Origin: Nageia nagi
Taxonomy: Eukaryota; Pinophyta
DNA length: 64,000 nt
Reading direction: 5' to 3'
NCBI GenBank assembly: GCA_050084985.1
Contig: JBITNC010000001.1
Span: 201,996,001-202,060,000 of the forward strand
The translations under genes were made by a program, and so were the position numbers. This document shows positions 24,182 through 36,600 of the stretch, in pieces. Within the stretch, counting starts at the first letter, position 1, and each line of letters opens with the position of its first letter. The notes under the pieces were generated by a model. The model made no database searches. It was not told the DNA's origin and worked only from the letters and a program-made list of their open reading frames with translations.

Positions 24182-26030
24182 ATGGATATTATTGGTGAAA
24201 CTACTAATAGATTTGTTCTTAATATTGATCAATCTAAATTTGAAAGTGTGAGTTTGAATAGTCATACTAATATTTATGATGAGAGTAATGATGAAATTCG
24301 TGAATTAGATAGAATTCCTACTCATGTTAGATCTATACAGGAAGTGTTATTTGATAGAAAAAGGTTAGAATATTTTCTTACTCATAATGCTAAAATTGTT
24401 ATTGATATTCTAGCAAATTATGAGCTCTTAGAGGAGAACTTTGTAGCTTCAAAATCATAGGATAGCTTATTTTCTTATGAGAATGTAGGATCCATAATAC
24501 GATAGGTTTCTAATGTCACAACGGATGACGTAAATGGTGTTCCAACATGTGAACACGCTGTTGGCGATGTGAATGAAATAAAAAGGGAAACTCCTTTTGA
24601 AGTGAATGATTATGTAACACAACCCTCAAAAAAGGAATTTATTGAGGATAGCACTATGGAAGAAGAAGATGATGGTTATGAACACTTCATCCTAGAACCT
24701 GACAACTTCATAAGAGGTAAGTTTTCTAAAGGTAAGACCATTATACAAGATGATAATCATAATGTTGAGCTTTACAACCAACTTGTAAATATCCTTATTA
24801 ATGCTTGGAAGGGACATCCTGACTGGTCATTATATGAGCATAATATCAAAGTTGAAATCCTTCATGAAATACAAGATATTACCCCTTTTCATTTGGATCC
24901 TTTCGATAAACAAATAGAGTTTCTAGTAAATCTGCTTGATAAAATTGAACATGAAAAGGTGAATAGAATAGGACCATTTACTATTCTTAAAGAAAATGAG
25001 ATTAGAAATGCAAATGTTCCACCTTAAACCCCTCCAATGTTCCTAATCAAATGTCCCATATTGTTACTTCAACTGAGGAATGAATAAAGAAGTTAGCAAT
25101 GGAATTGCTTACTGATGATGAGGATGATTTCTTATTTTGTTTGAAAATTCCATTGATGGATATAACTCTTTCTAAAGTGCTTACTGGAAAAAAGAGTATT
25201 AAATTTACAAACTTTGATGGTTTTCAAGATCCTAAGATGCATGTTAGAAATATTCAAGAAGAAGCTATGGAATTTATGCATGACAAAGATTTGCTCACTA
25301 AATTGTTATTACATAGCTTGAAAGATGATGCATTGAAATGGTATTTTATTCTTCCCAAAAAGATAATTGATAGCTATGAGGATTTGGTTCATCATTTTTT
25401 ACAATATTTCAAATATAACGTTGTTAAAAAGGTTCATTTCAAATATTTTTGCAAAATTAAGCAATTGCCCAATTAATCTATGCATCTATTTGTAAAATTA
25501 TGAAAGCATACTGCTAATTAGATTACTATGCCTAAACAAGATTTGAAAGATATATTTACAAATGCTTTGTTACTTGTATATAATCTATTGGTTATCTCTA
25601 ATCGTGATATGACATTGGGATGAAATGATGGATGTTTTGTTTTAAAAAGAGGCTTGTATTAAAAAGTTGTATGTTATGTGTAATTATAATGCTCCAACAT
25701 ATGATAAGAAAGTTCAAATCCTTAAAAATGGTAAGAAAATTGAATTAAACAATGTTGATCAAAAGAGGAAGGCTAACACAAAACCTAAAAGGACATTTAC
25801 ACCATTGACTAATAATGTTGATAATATCCTTAATTTCTTACTAAAAGAAGATCTTGTTGAGATTCCACCTATTGTTGAGCCTAAATTTCCTAATGTTATG
25901 CCTAAGAATTTTTGATATGAGGAATTTTGCAATTATCATAGCATACCTAGACATATAAAAAGAAATTATAGGACTCTAAGACATATTATCCAAGATTTCA
26001 TTGATAAAAAGGAAATCAAAATGAATGATA
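24182..26030 (+). pseudogene. Ty3-gypsy gag of the gag-only element
   Basis: Four open pieces (24182-24460, 24569-25027, 25099-25476, 25667-25915), three in one frame and the third shifted, form a gag. The third has the capsid core: FDGFQDPKMHVRNIQEE, LLTKLLLHSLKDDALKWYFI and DLVHHFLQYF. The fourth and the sequence after it give FCNYHSIPRHIKRN and LRHIIQDFIDKKEI, the conserved Y-C-x-Y-H segment at the end of plant gypsy gags. The 92- and 152-residue N-terminal pieces are acidic and match no named domain. Stops between pieces include TAG at glutamine-like sites. Confidence 0.78.
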
Positions 26031-27003
26031 ATATAATTTTCGATGATGGGCATGTACATTCGGATAATGGTAAACTAGGGGTGTCCATAAATCCCTTACC
26101 TCCTTCACAACCAAGAGGTTACATTAGAATGGTAAGTACTTCAAATGATTTGAATTATTATTTATTCATAATCATTGATGCATAAATGAAAACTCAAATA
26201 CCAATAGATAAGACATGAAATTCAATGCTGCTAATTATGTGCATCATTATTCACACATCACCCACAACATGGAAAAAGTAAAAGCAAAGGTACCTCTCTT
26301 CGTTCTTGACTCTGCAAAATGTGTCTTGGTTGCCAAAACACCCTAGATACGTAAGATTATTACTTGAAACATGAAAATCCTAACTATAGTGTACATTAGC
26401 TAGGTTATTTATTTACTTGGTCATTGTGAATTGTTGTTCATTGTATACATATACTCATTATCTTTTCAATATCATGAGAAATTATTCTCATATTGTTTCT
26501 TTAGTTTTCCATTCATATGACTAAATTCCATGTTGCTAGTGGCATGTCCTCCTATTTCATGCCATCAACGACATCCTTTTCATAGGACAAATTAAAACCA
26601 ATAACATTTCATTAATGTTCATGACATTTCTGATTCATTGGATTAATAAAAATATAGTTTTCATAGCATTGATAATAAAAAATTCATGTGTGTTTGATAT
26701 GGTTTCAATTGAAACTGTGGGACCTCACTTGTAAGTTAGCTTGTCTATCTTTCTTAATTGAGATTATTCAATGCTTGATCATGGTTACTATGTAACATCA
26801 CATGGATATGAATTAAATGTCATTTTATAGATTCATTAAAACTCATAAAATTGCATGTATTATCTTTTTATGATTCATATTGAACCTTGTACTTTATGCT
26901 TATCATGTTTTATTCAAATATATTGTGCAAATGAAATCTAAACCATTCACAAAATAAATAAAATGTATCAAACACATTTCAACACAAGTTTTGAGCCAAA
27001 ATG

Positions 27004-27007
<4 letters not shown>

Positions 27008-27085
<78 letters not shown>
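27008..27085. repeat. TA dinucleotide microsatellite
   Basis: An uninterrupted TA/AT tract of about 39 units. It creates an artificial Ile-Tyr reading frame on the minus strand that is not a gene. Self-complementary and probably variable in length between individuals. Confidence 0.95.
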
Positions 27086-27087
<2 letters not shown>

Positions 27088-29584
27088 AAATGATAATGTA
27101 TGATATGGGGTGGATCAAAACTAGGGTCTAGCTACTGATGGGCACTACTACCACTACTGGTAGTATCCCTTATCCTTTACCTAACCCTACAGTCGCTACT
27201 GCTAGCCCTTGATAATGACACTCCCCCTAAGATGCCACTAGTTATGATCCCTTCTCCTGCTAAGAGGACCTTCACCATATCATATTTCACCCTGAGAGTG
27301 GCTGTCTCCTTCTCCTTTCACTCGATCTTGTCCATTTGGCTTTGCATAAAAGTTCACTGCTAATCAAGTGGAGGAATCACCATCCTCTCCTATAACCTCT
27401 TCATAGATTTATCTAAACTAGCAATATGTGCATCTTGGGTTGTGAAAGTAGCCTAAAGTCCTGTAACTAAGCCTCAAATGGTTTCAACCTTGCATTTTTT
27501 ACCTTGGGAGCTGCAATCCACCTCTTAGTCTCCCTTGTAAATAATCAATGTATTGTTAAAATCTTGATCATGTTTGAAAATTAAAAAAAAAATGAAACGA
27601 TTAAGTTATTTACCTGGTGTTGCTAATGGCACAGCCTCGACTAGCATCACTAATCCTGGTGCTATCGCTCCCTCATCAACCATAAAGCCTTGTTCTACAC
27701 ATTGTTATTTAAGAGCTCTCCTTAATGCACAAGGCTTCCCTTGATGGGAATCCCCCATATCCAATAGATGTTGGACAAGGTAATCATCATTTCACCTGGG
27801 ACAGGTGAAAGGTGTTATAATTTGAGTCTCAATGCTCTTTCAGTGCTATCAAAAGAGGTAGGTCTTATTGGATGTGGCTAGTAATGGCTAGGTCTACTAG
27901 TCTACACTATAGCAAGATATCATCAATATGGTTTATCTTTAACCATTTCCTATCCTTCTCTAGCATGATTGTAGTCATTATTCTACTCCTAATGAGTACC
28001 TTACACTCCTACAAGGAAATACAAAAATATTAAAATTAATAAATAGGAATTGAAAATGGAAAACCTAATGCATGAAATAATTAAAAATTTTAAGGTAAAA
28101 TTTAACTTATTATATGATCAAAAGGAAGTGAGTGGATGTACTTCACTATATGACCCCTATGGATATGTATGGTACGACTAACTCCTCTTTAGCTTGCATC
28201 AACCATGTTGCCACGATGAGAAAAGAATCAAGTAAGTACATCAATCTAATACATGGAACTCATCAATGAACAGGGGCAATGGGCTCACACATTGGTAGGG
28301 ATACAGTCAGGTAAGCAAATCACTCAATCAATGAAAGGTGTAGGGGGCAAGGTAGATGTGAAATACTGATATTCGTTAAGTCACCAAAGCTTCGCCAAGT
28401 TGAAAGTGACAAGTGGAAATGAAACTAAAAATTCAATGAATTATTTTCATATCTCTTATTTTCTACATAAACCCTAGGGCCTCACCAAGTCTCTCTAGTA
28501 TTGTCTAGATATATTATTTTGTGTGTACATTGTATTGAGAATTATTTTACAAGGTAGTGATTTCTTTTTCAAAAATTAATTTTGTTGATTTCACATTGTT
28601 AGTAATGTGGTTTTCCTCGAATTATTCATCAACCAAGCAGTCATCAATTACATATGGTAAAAATGTGCATATGATGCTTTTGATTGAATATTTGACTATT
28701 TATTATTCATTTAAATCATTTAAATTTATCTATATTAAAAACATGCCTCCAGCAATGTGGATTAGGTGAAATTACTAAAAAAATAAAATACACTACGATA
28801 ATTTTCATTGCTATACATTTTATGAAATGATTATTTCCAACTTTTGAATTATTGCAAATGATAAATATTTATTGTTAAAAATCATTTTGATATAAATTAA
28901 ATGAGAATTTCTCATCTCTAAAATTATTCATGGCTTACGATTGCTATATGTATGAAAATTGATGTTTCATTATCAATTAGATGCGCTCTTTTTCTTAAAG
29001 ATTAAAACATCCTTTACAATGCCATCAACAACATGAAAAATATGTAATTGAGTGTGCTTTCAAATAATTATCATGCTTACATATTATTAATAGTTCAAAA
29101 TCATGAACCTTTCGATTTTATACATATTGCACAGACAAATTGAATATATGGTTAAATGTTGTCAATCCATGCTTTCTCTACAAAATCCTATGGTAAGTAG
29201 AACTATTATTTTTTTTACAAAGCAATGCAAAAATGATATGAATGATTTTCAATTGAATATCTTTCAAATTTCTACATCCAAAATGAAAACTCTTATGTCG
29301 TTAATGACATGAAATTGCTACAAATCATTTGTAATTGGGGCATATCAAAAAATTATTGAATATATGCTCATTTATGCAATTATCCAATGTGTATGCAATA
29401 TTTTAAGAATAAGAATCCAACTTGTTGAAAACATGATCACAAAATTATAGGCATATGATGCCACCAATGATGTGGATTTGTTTTGAAAATTCGTACAAAC
29501 TGAAATACTGTAATGCAAGACTAATGAGTAATTGAATATCCAGTATATTGATGAAGCTTGAGTCATTAAAAGTTCTTATTAGCT

Positions 29585-29785
29585 TGGTCTTTATAGACTA
29601 TGATTTGTCTATCGCAATAGTCTATACATCATGGACATTATGAGACTAGGGCATCAAAGAGGACCTCATGTGCTTGCTCTTCATAGACTATGAGTTGTCT
29701 ATCATAGTAGTTTATGTTTCATGGTTTATAACAGTATGAGTTGTTTATCATAGTAGTCTATGTTTCATGGTTTATAACACTATGA
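29585..29785. repeat. Tandem repeat cluster with hairpins
   Basis: Three related units each contain (A/T)GACTATGA(T/G)TTGTCTATC followed by TAGT(C/T)TAT. The last two (near 29689 and 29735) are almost identical and about 46 bases long. In the first unit TATAGACTAT (29592-29601) and ATAGTCTATA (29617-29626) are perfect inverted repeats with a 15-base loop. Confidence 0.75.
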
Positions 29786-30140
29786 ATCACATCAGTCATT
29801 GTGACACAGTGCATATTATATTTATTTCATCCTTACTATTTACACATTGCTTATTCTTTCATTGGATGTGATCTATGTGGGTATATATTGCTTTGTTCTA
29901 CAAGTATTGTCTAGGTGAGTAAGAATTGGCATAGACCGCTCACCTTATATAGGGACTCTGATTTTGGCTTGCTTACCCAACGTAGCATGAGCTAGGGGAA
30001 ACCAAGACCAAAAGGGGGAAAACAACATACTATACTCAATATATCGATCAAAATAGGGAAGTCCACTTTACTATTGAAATTTTTTTCTCCTCTCTAGACT
30101 TCTTTGGATTATGCAATTCAATACTTTTCATTACATATCC

Positions 30141-30154
30141 AAAGAGGGACAAAA
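30141..30154 (+). promoter_or_regulatory. Polypurine tract
   Basis: AAAGAGGGACAAAA sits immediately before the 3' LTR, the position of the plus-strand primer in gypsy elements. Confidence 0.8.
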
Positions 30155-31007
30155 TGTAGATGCTTAAAAATGATTTATTATTTATTTAATAAATCATATT
30201 TAGACTCATTAAATGATTAAATGGCAATAATGCATAAATCAAGATAAAGTGTTATTATATTGCAATACCATGTGCTAGGACCAATGTAGTATCATATACC
30301 ATGGATTATATTTTACATTATCTTGAATATTGAAAAGACTATTGTTATTGTTGTGTCAGATTTCAATCCTTTCTATTTTATTGCAGGTTATAAATATGAG
30401 AGGTGAAGGTTGACATCCCTATCAGATCTTTATAATATGTGGTTGTCCCAAACATCAAACTTACAATGTCTCTTGATGCCACCTATATTGAGAACCTATT
30501 ATACTCTCTAAGCTATGTAATCTCTCCTTTTCACATGATATGAAATATCAGGTTCTACACTGCCAACGGTGTGCCAGTCCCATGCAACCAATAGCATGCA
30601 CCTTTTAGATTAGGAGGTCCAAATTTTGAAGAACGAATCGTTAAACCATTCTAGTGAATATATGTTGTGAGCTCATCTGAAGTTTGATCATAATCCTCTA
30701 GAGATTCATTATTGTTCCACTTTGAGGGTTGTACACAAATTGGCTATAGGCCCACTTTGTAATCGTGAAACCATTCTAGTGAATATATGTTGTGAGCTCC
30801 TCTAAAGTTTGATCATAATCCTCTAGAGATTCATTATTATTCCACTTTGAGGGTTGTACACAAATTGGCTATAGGCCCACTTTGTATCATGTTTATATGT
30901 TTCATGTATATTTATTGTAATATGATATAGAGCATGTTATCATTGTATTCGTAGACCATTTATTTATTTGTGTATTTATTCATTAATTATACATTTTTGG
31001 GTCTACA
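30155..31007 (+). repeat. 3' LTR with internal 125-bp tandem duplication
   Basis: It is 853 bases, with the same ends as the 5' LTR. A 125-bp unit beginning at AATCGT(T/G)AAACCATTCTAG is present twice, near 30637 and 30762, with few differences; the 5' LTR has it once. The duplication therefore arose after insertion or was not copied to the other LTR. Confidence 0.88.
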
Positions 31008-31062
31008 ATATTAGTATGTAACTAATAAATATTTATATTAAGATCCACTATATAAAAATTTA

Positions 31063-31729
31063 GTAGTTATTAAAACTCTATTAGTTTGCAAAAGAAATAA
31101 GAAAACAAACAAGTAATTAAATCATTCACACAAGAGATAAGGCAAATTTTAACATGGTTCACTTAGTGCAGGCTACATCCATGAAGATATTTTCAATCCT
31201 TTATCACAATCAACTCTAAAAAACTATTTGGTTCACAAAGAATCCTCTCAATACAAAACTCAATCTCTCTCAAACCTTGTTAAGATCATCTCTAATTACA
31301 ATGTAATCCATGGATTTATAATAAACCATTACAATCCTATTTTTAAGCTTAACCAAAATAGAAAATCATTCAATAAATTCACCATTAAAAGGGTAACATC
31401 ATTTTAAATGTAGAACAAAGCAAGAGAAAATTTACATGCTCAAAATAGAGCTTTTATACCCTTAGATCATGATCAATATGCATAAGATCGATCCTATTTA
31501 TTGTATTGACTCCCTTAGGTTCGATTGCCTCTACAACAAAAAAATTGTTAAATTTACCTGCAATAGGATCGACTAACTGATCGAGTCTAGAATACAATCG
31601 ATCAATCGACTATGTTGATAGGCCTATCCCCAACTAATTGGCCCTACAGATTGGACCTATGCATACTAATAAGAAAACAAAGAGCAAAATTCTTCCACTT
31701 ATACAACAAATTAAGCTCCATTCCTAACA
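31063..31729 (-). repeat. Solo LTR, minus strand
   Basis: On the minus strand it begins TGTTAGGAATGGAG at 31729, the same TGTTAG start as the copia LTR at 43476, and carries the LTR hairpin motif at 31183-31153. Candidate target duplications ATTTA lie at 31058-31062 and 31730-31734. The far end does not keep a clean CA and ATTTA is common in AT-rich DNA, so that end is uncertain. No internal sequence or primer site adjoins it. It lies inside the split second copy of the 1.37-kb duplication. Confidence 0.55.
31153..31183 (-). promoter_or_regulatory. LTR U5 hairpin motif (solo LTR copy)
   Basis: Read on the minus strand it starts CATGGATGTAGCC and ends GTGAACCATG. CATGG pairs with CCATG, so the outer pair beyond TGG/CCA is A-T here, against G-C in the copia LTR and C-G in the gypsy LTR at 3325. 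Confidence 0.55.
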
Positions 31730-31859
31730 ATTTAAAATAAAAATAAAATAAATATGTAGATGAAATTGAGGTATAGAAATAACTAAGTGAAGTAAAGAGA
31801 ATAAGAGCACCCTTAATTTTGTGTTCAAATTATTTGGTACATTGCTTTACTATTTTGGT

Positions 31860-33049
31860 GGGCTAATATGATATATCTTTAGAAATAGCTCACTTTGTAT
31901 GGTTGATCTACCAAACTCCCCCAAATCTTAAGGATTGCCTATGAGTTAAAGGAATATTTAAACAACAATCTCATATGTTATTAATAAATAGTCAATTTTT
32001 GATGTGGTAATTCAAAGGGTTAAAATTAGTTACAACATAAATGAAAGAAAAATTCATACAAATGAACACATAGTAATATACAATAATAGATTAGAGAGTG
32101 ATACAACAAAATCAATATAAAATTAAAGCCAAATAAAATAAATGACATTCAATAAATTAGAATCTACCACTACATTCTCCAAGATCATCGTAGTATTTTA
32201 GGAGTGCCTATCACACAATTTGCAAATTTCTACTTCCCTCTATATAATGTCAAATTTTACTAATACATTTTCATTTTTGTAATTTTAATTTTAATTATTT
32301 GAACACAAAACTCATAATTTAATTTTTTATATTAAATATTATACTTATCAAAACCAATCTTGTAGAATCTTACATCATATTCATGATGAATCTCATATTT
32401 ATCTCCTTCTTCCATAATTAAACATTTAGATAAAAAAATTAAATAGAAATAAAAACCTGAAGACCAAAATAAAAATCAAATACTATAATAAATATTACCT
32501 CTTACTCTTAACCTTTTAATTTGCATGTATTCACTTTGTATTAATTAGTTTACTTATTCTTATTTTAATACATTTTCGATAATTTCTTTAATTAACTATT
32601 TTGATATAATACATAAATAAATATTTACATTATATGTTTACATTAAATATAATATGTATAATATTTTTTAATGTAAACATTTATTTATGTATTATATAAC
32701 AATATATATATCATATTTTTAATGTAAACATTTATATCTAAAAAACTTCGAGAGGTATCATTCTTGAGGCATCTTTCTTAAATATCTCTATACTTTACTT
32801 AAAATATTTTTAAATAAAAATATAATAAAAATCATAAATAAAAATGCAATAAATATCTCACATATTATTTATTAAAAAAATAAAAAAACTTAGTAGAGAG
32901 TTGCATCTTGAACCATGTGTCTCCCTTACCTACAAAAGTTTCTAGGGTTTTCCTGCATGATCACACTATGTTTCTCTACTAGAGAGATAGCGAAAATTTA
33001 TTAGTTTTGATAAGGCCTTTTATTTACACTGCCTTATGTGGTAGCCCAC
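31860..33049. other. AT-rich, no supported gene
   Basis: This very AT-rich stretch follows the end of the duplicated segment. I see no frame or element ends. It may include the 5' flank of the L1 that follows. Confidence 0.45.
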
Positions 33050-33189
33050 CCTCTATTTCTAGATGCCACTCATATGGGCACATCACTTGATGTTGAAGAT
33101 GTGAGAGTGAGCAATGGCACCAAGGAAACATTCTTGCAAGTTTTGGCTATAAGTGCAACATGAGGTAAATAGTTAATCCCTTAAGCTTA

Positions 33190-33560
33190 TATTCATGTTG
33201 AAGAGTTTAACAACACTAGTCAATGGTTTGAGTATCATACCTTTATAGGTTATTTTATAGGTAGAATCCCTAATGACTCCCTATTGCATACTTGGGTTAG
33301 CCAAGTTTGGAGCCCATATGTCATTAAGGTTGATAATGTTCAAAACCTTACCAAAAGTTATTTTTTATTTCATTGTTATGACTCACTACATGCACACAAA
33401 GTGTTTAACAAAGGATCATGGATGGTACAGAACTACTTGTTAATATTACAAAGTTATAATATAGAATTTACTATTGATGATGAGACCACCAATCTGAGTT
33501 GAGTTCCTTAGGTTACCAATCCCCTTTTGGAAATTTTTGCATACCCTATCTACATATCCA
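33190..33560 (+). pseudogene. L1 ORF1 (DUF4283-like) fragment
   Basis: A 72-residue open piece (33284-33502) and its flanks read WVSQVWSPYVIKV, YFLFHCYDSLHAHKVF, GSWMVQNYLLIL and then, after two stops at likely tryptophans, TNPLLEIFAYPIYIS. This is the pattern of the DUF4283 region in plant L1 ORF1, ending in the usual WV..P.LP-type segment. It would bind element RNA. Confidence 0.6.
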
Positions 33561-34309
33561 GGTAAGTTTGTTTATTTTGAACCTGAAATATTTTTTTAAC
33601 TCGATCTACTGGAGAGTTCATATTAAATACCAAAGACCTATAGGAATTCATTAACATAAATATTAGGGAAGTGTATATACATCAAAGGATTGTGTACATT
33701 AACCTCTCGAATACTTTTTACCAATTCCAATCCTCTACTCATAAGATTTGGGACTACTTGCTCATGGTAGGCAAATTCAAAGATAAAACCCCTCTAGCTC
33801 CTACTACGTCCTCAGCTTTGGCTAATTCTAGTAGAGGAGGGGAGGAAGAGTGGACTATTATCTCTCATTACCACAATTGCAAACCTTGACCATAAGATGC
33901 AATGGTTTCACCCCAGCAAGTTGGCCTTGTATTATTATCTATAGAACAATCATCTCAAGTTAAACTGATTATGCAATCGATTTTGCAACCCCATGCGATT
34001 GTTAGCCATGCTCTTATGAATCCCTCATAGATGTTTGTACCCTCCATATGGTTAGGTCCATCATTTTCTTTGATCGTTGCTTCTTCACCTCCCTTACATG
34101 CAACAACAGAGACCCAAAGTTTTAAACCTCGTTGCTCTTGTAGCCCATGAAGAGATGACTCTAATGGATTTGTTGACAAAAGATGCTAAATTGATCATAC
34201 TCATCATCATTCATCTTTCTTTCAAGGAGATGGTCACTCTTTTGATAAACTAAATGAGTTATAGGAATCAAAGGATATTATGGATCTTCATAACCCTGAG
34301 AGGCCTCGT

Positions 34310-35050
34310 TAATTTTTTTCTCATGGAATGTAAAGGGGTTGACGAACCCAGTCCAAAATTACATGATTGAGAGTGACTTGGAGGATGTTTCTCAATTATA
34401 TGGTAATATTGATTTTATTTCTTTGTAAGAAATCAAAATTAAGGACTTCATATTGCAATGTACATGTAGTTTTCTTTAGTCAAGAGGCCTTTTTTTGCTA
34501 TTAATTATTCCCTTGGAAATGGAGGTGTTGTCACTTTCATATCCCTAAGGTGGAACTACTATATTGTATCTTAGGGAGTTTGTCCTTCAAATCAAGTTGT
34601 CTAGGTTCTGCTTGAGTTGCATGACAAACCTTTTGGTATTATCAATGTTTATGCTTCCAATGATGCTCATGAATGATGTTTATTATCAAGGTGGCTTGTT
34701 TTATCCCTTCCTTTTGTCACTTGGGTGTTATGTGGTGATTTTAATATGGTGGAAAAGCCTTTAGATAAAAAGTGTCAAGCACATATGCATTATAGTATAG
34801 GAGAACATGAGGCTTGGTTTTTCATGAAAAATAAACTCATCGTTTTTTTATCCCAACCTAAGATTCTCCCTTGAGTCTTTTCCTAGAGCTCAATGGTACA
34901 CTTGGTCCAATTTTTAAGCTAATGAGAATTAGGTTCTTAAGCGTATTGATAGGGTTATGCTCTTTAAAAGTTATACCTTGCATTTTCATAGGATTTCTAT
35001 CTCTCACCCTTTTATGATGGTCATTCCTAACATCACCCTTTTTTATCATG
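34310..35050 (+). pseudogene. L1 endonuclease remnant
   Basis: The plus strand contains WVLCGDFNMVEKPLDKK (GDFN at 34734-34745), the core motif of the exonuclease-endonuclease-phosphatase fold of L1 ORF2. A GGVVTFISLRWNYYIV segment precedes it and IGEHEAWFFMKNKL follows. The enzyme nicks target DNA to prime reverse transcription. It is heavily interrupted. Confidence 0.65.
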
Positions 35051-35754
35051 CTCCTATTCTCTTTGACATCTCTCAGGATCAGACCCCAAGTTGAGTTTTT
35101 AAATCATAGTTTTATCTAAATGTCTCCTTTTTGCAACATGATTCCATGAAAGCCCATATCTACAGGATCTAGAATGTTATTCCTTGACCCTCTAGGTCTA
35201 TATGTTAGATCCAATGGTGGAATAATATTATCAAATATATGACTTTTACTACTCGCAGCCTTGGAGCAAAGATTTTCAAGAGGAGAAGAAAAGCCAATCT
35301 TATTTTAAGAATTAAACTTGCTCAAGCTATTCTTCGCTTGGAGTCCAACCTCTTTCATGAGTCTACTTAAGTTTATGTTACTACCCTCCATCATTAAATT
35401 CATAAAATTAACCTATATGAAGTAAAAGGGGCCTAAATTAAAGTCAAATTGAATTAGCTTAATGTCAGGGATAAAGTATCTAAATAGTTCTTTAAGCGGC
35501 TTCGACCTCCTATGCATGCCACTCAGTTTCAAGCAATTCAAGCAGATGGAGTTAGATTTACGTTACTCCCTGAGATCTTCAAAGCTTTTGTAACACATTA
35601 TCAACAAGTGTTTGTAGCACAACCATTTACTTATGTCTAACAAAATGCTTTTGAGGAGTGTTGTTTGGTCATACCTCTTAAAAGCTCATAAGCTTAGAGG
35701 GGTATTATTGACTCTTCTCTTTTCTTGAAAGATCTTAAAATGGCTCTTGCTTAA

Positions 35755-36600
35755 ATGGCCAATGATAAAGCACCTGGAATAAATGGTTTTCCCTATGAAT
35801 TTTACAAAGAAATATGGGAAATTGTTGGTCCTAATCTCTTACAAGTATATAAAGAAGCCATGCTCTTTGGATCATTAGGCCAATTGATTAATAAAGGAAA
35901 TATCAAATTCATTTTTAAAACTAGTAATCTTAAAATTATTAAAAATTGCCAACCCATCACCTTGCTAAATATAAGTTACAAGGTTATTGCTAAGGCTTTG
36001 GCTCTTAAGCTACGAACCATCCTTCCTCTGATCATTCGACTAGAGTACTCATGTTTTATTAAAAGAAGATACATTTTGGATAATGTTATTATCATTTAGG
36101 AAGCTATGGATAATGTTATTATCATTTAGGAAGCTATGGAATGGATGAGATCTTCTAAGCAAGATGCCCTTTTCATTAAAATTGATTTTGAAAAAGCTTA
36201 TGACAAGCTCGAGTGGAAATTTATTCTTACTATGCTCTAGGCCCTTGGTTTTGGTCCTTTCTTTATCCAATCAATCCAAATGTTATTAAGAGATGCCTCT
36301 ATTATTCTCATTATGAATTATGTCCAGTTGGAAAGTATCACTTTAGCTCATTCTATTTGATAAAGGTGTTCTTCCCTCTTTATTTTGGCGATTGAAGCCT
36401 TTGGCTATCTTATTTCTCATAAGACTTCTCAAGGTATCATAAAAGATATCTCTCTTCTCAATTCTCAATTACAGTTGTTGAATGGTCATTTTGTTGATGA
36501 TTCTTTTTTTTTTACTTTACATGAAGATGAACAATTTATTTCAATTGGTTTGAAATATTTAGACACCTTCTATCTTGCTTCTTCCTATAGTATATAATAG
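35755..36600 (+). pseudogene. L1 reverse transcriptase remnant
   Basis: The open piece 35755-36099 reads NDKAPGINGFPYEFYKEIW and NCQPITLLNISYKVIAKALA, classic LINE RT motifs. After a 30-base duplication and stops come LFIKIDFEKAYDKLEW (36166-36216) and, in another frame, the active-site box FVDD (36490-36501) inside a 70-residue open piece. Confidence 0.82.

Larger units (their letters stand above)
26031..30140 (+). other. Non-coding interior of the gag-only element
   Basis: There is no pol domain in any frame that I could find. The stretch contains a TA microsatellite (27008-27085), AT-rich sequence with only short chance frames (28557-28769, 29103-29312), and a hairpin-bearing repeat cluster (29585-29785). 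Where autonomous relatives carry pol, this element has unrelated or wholly decayed sequence. Confidence 0.6.
23152..31007 (+). mobile_element. Complete gag-only Ty3-gypsy element (TR-GAG-like)
   Basis: The element is 7856 bases, bounded by LTRs starting TGTAGATGC and ending GGGTCTACA and flanked by a perfect 5-bp target duplication ATATT (23147-23151 and 31008-31012). The 6.3-kb interior holds a broken gag (24182-26030) and then about 4 kb in which I see no protease, reverse transcriptase, RNase H or integrase. A polypurine tract (AAAGAGGGACAAAA) precedes the 3' LTR. Such terminal-repeat elements with gag but no pol must borrow enzymes from an autonomous relative. The LTRs differ by roughly 15-20% by eye, so the insertion is old. 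Confidence 0.85.

Noticed and set aside
26903-27118. 71-residue minus-strand reading full of Ile-Tyr
   Set aside because: It is a product of the TA microsatellite and has no protein character otherwise.
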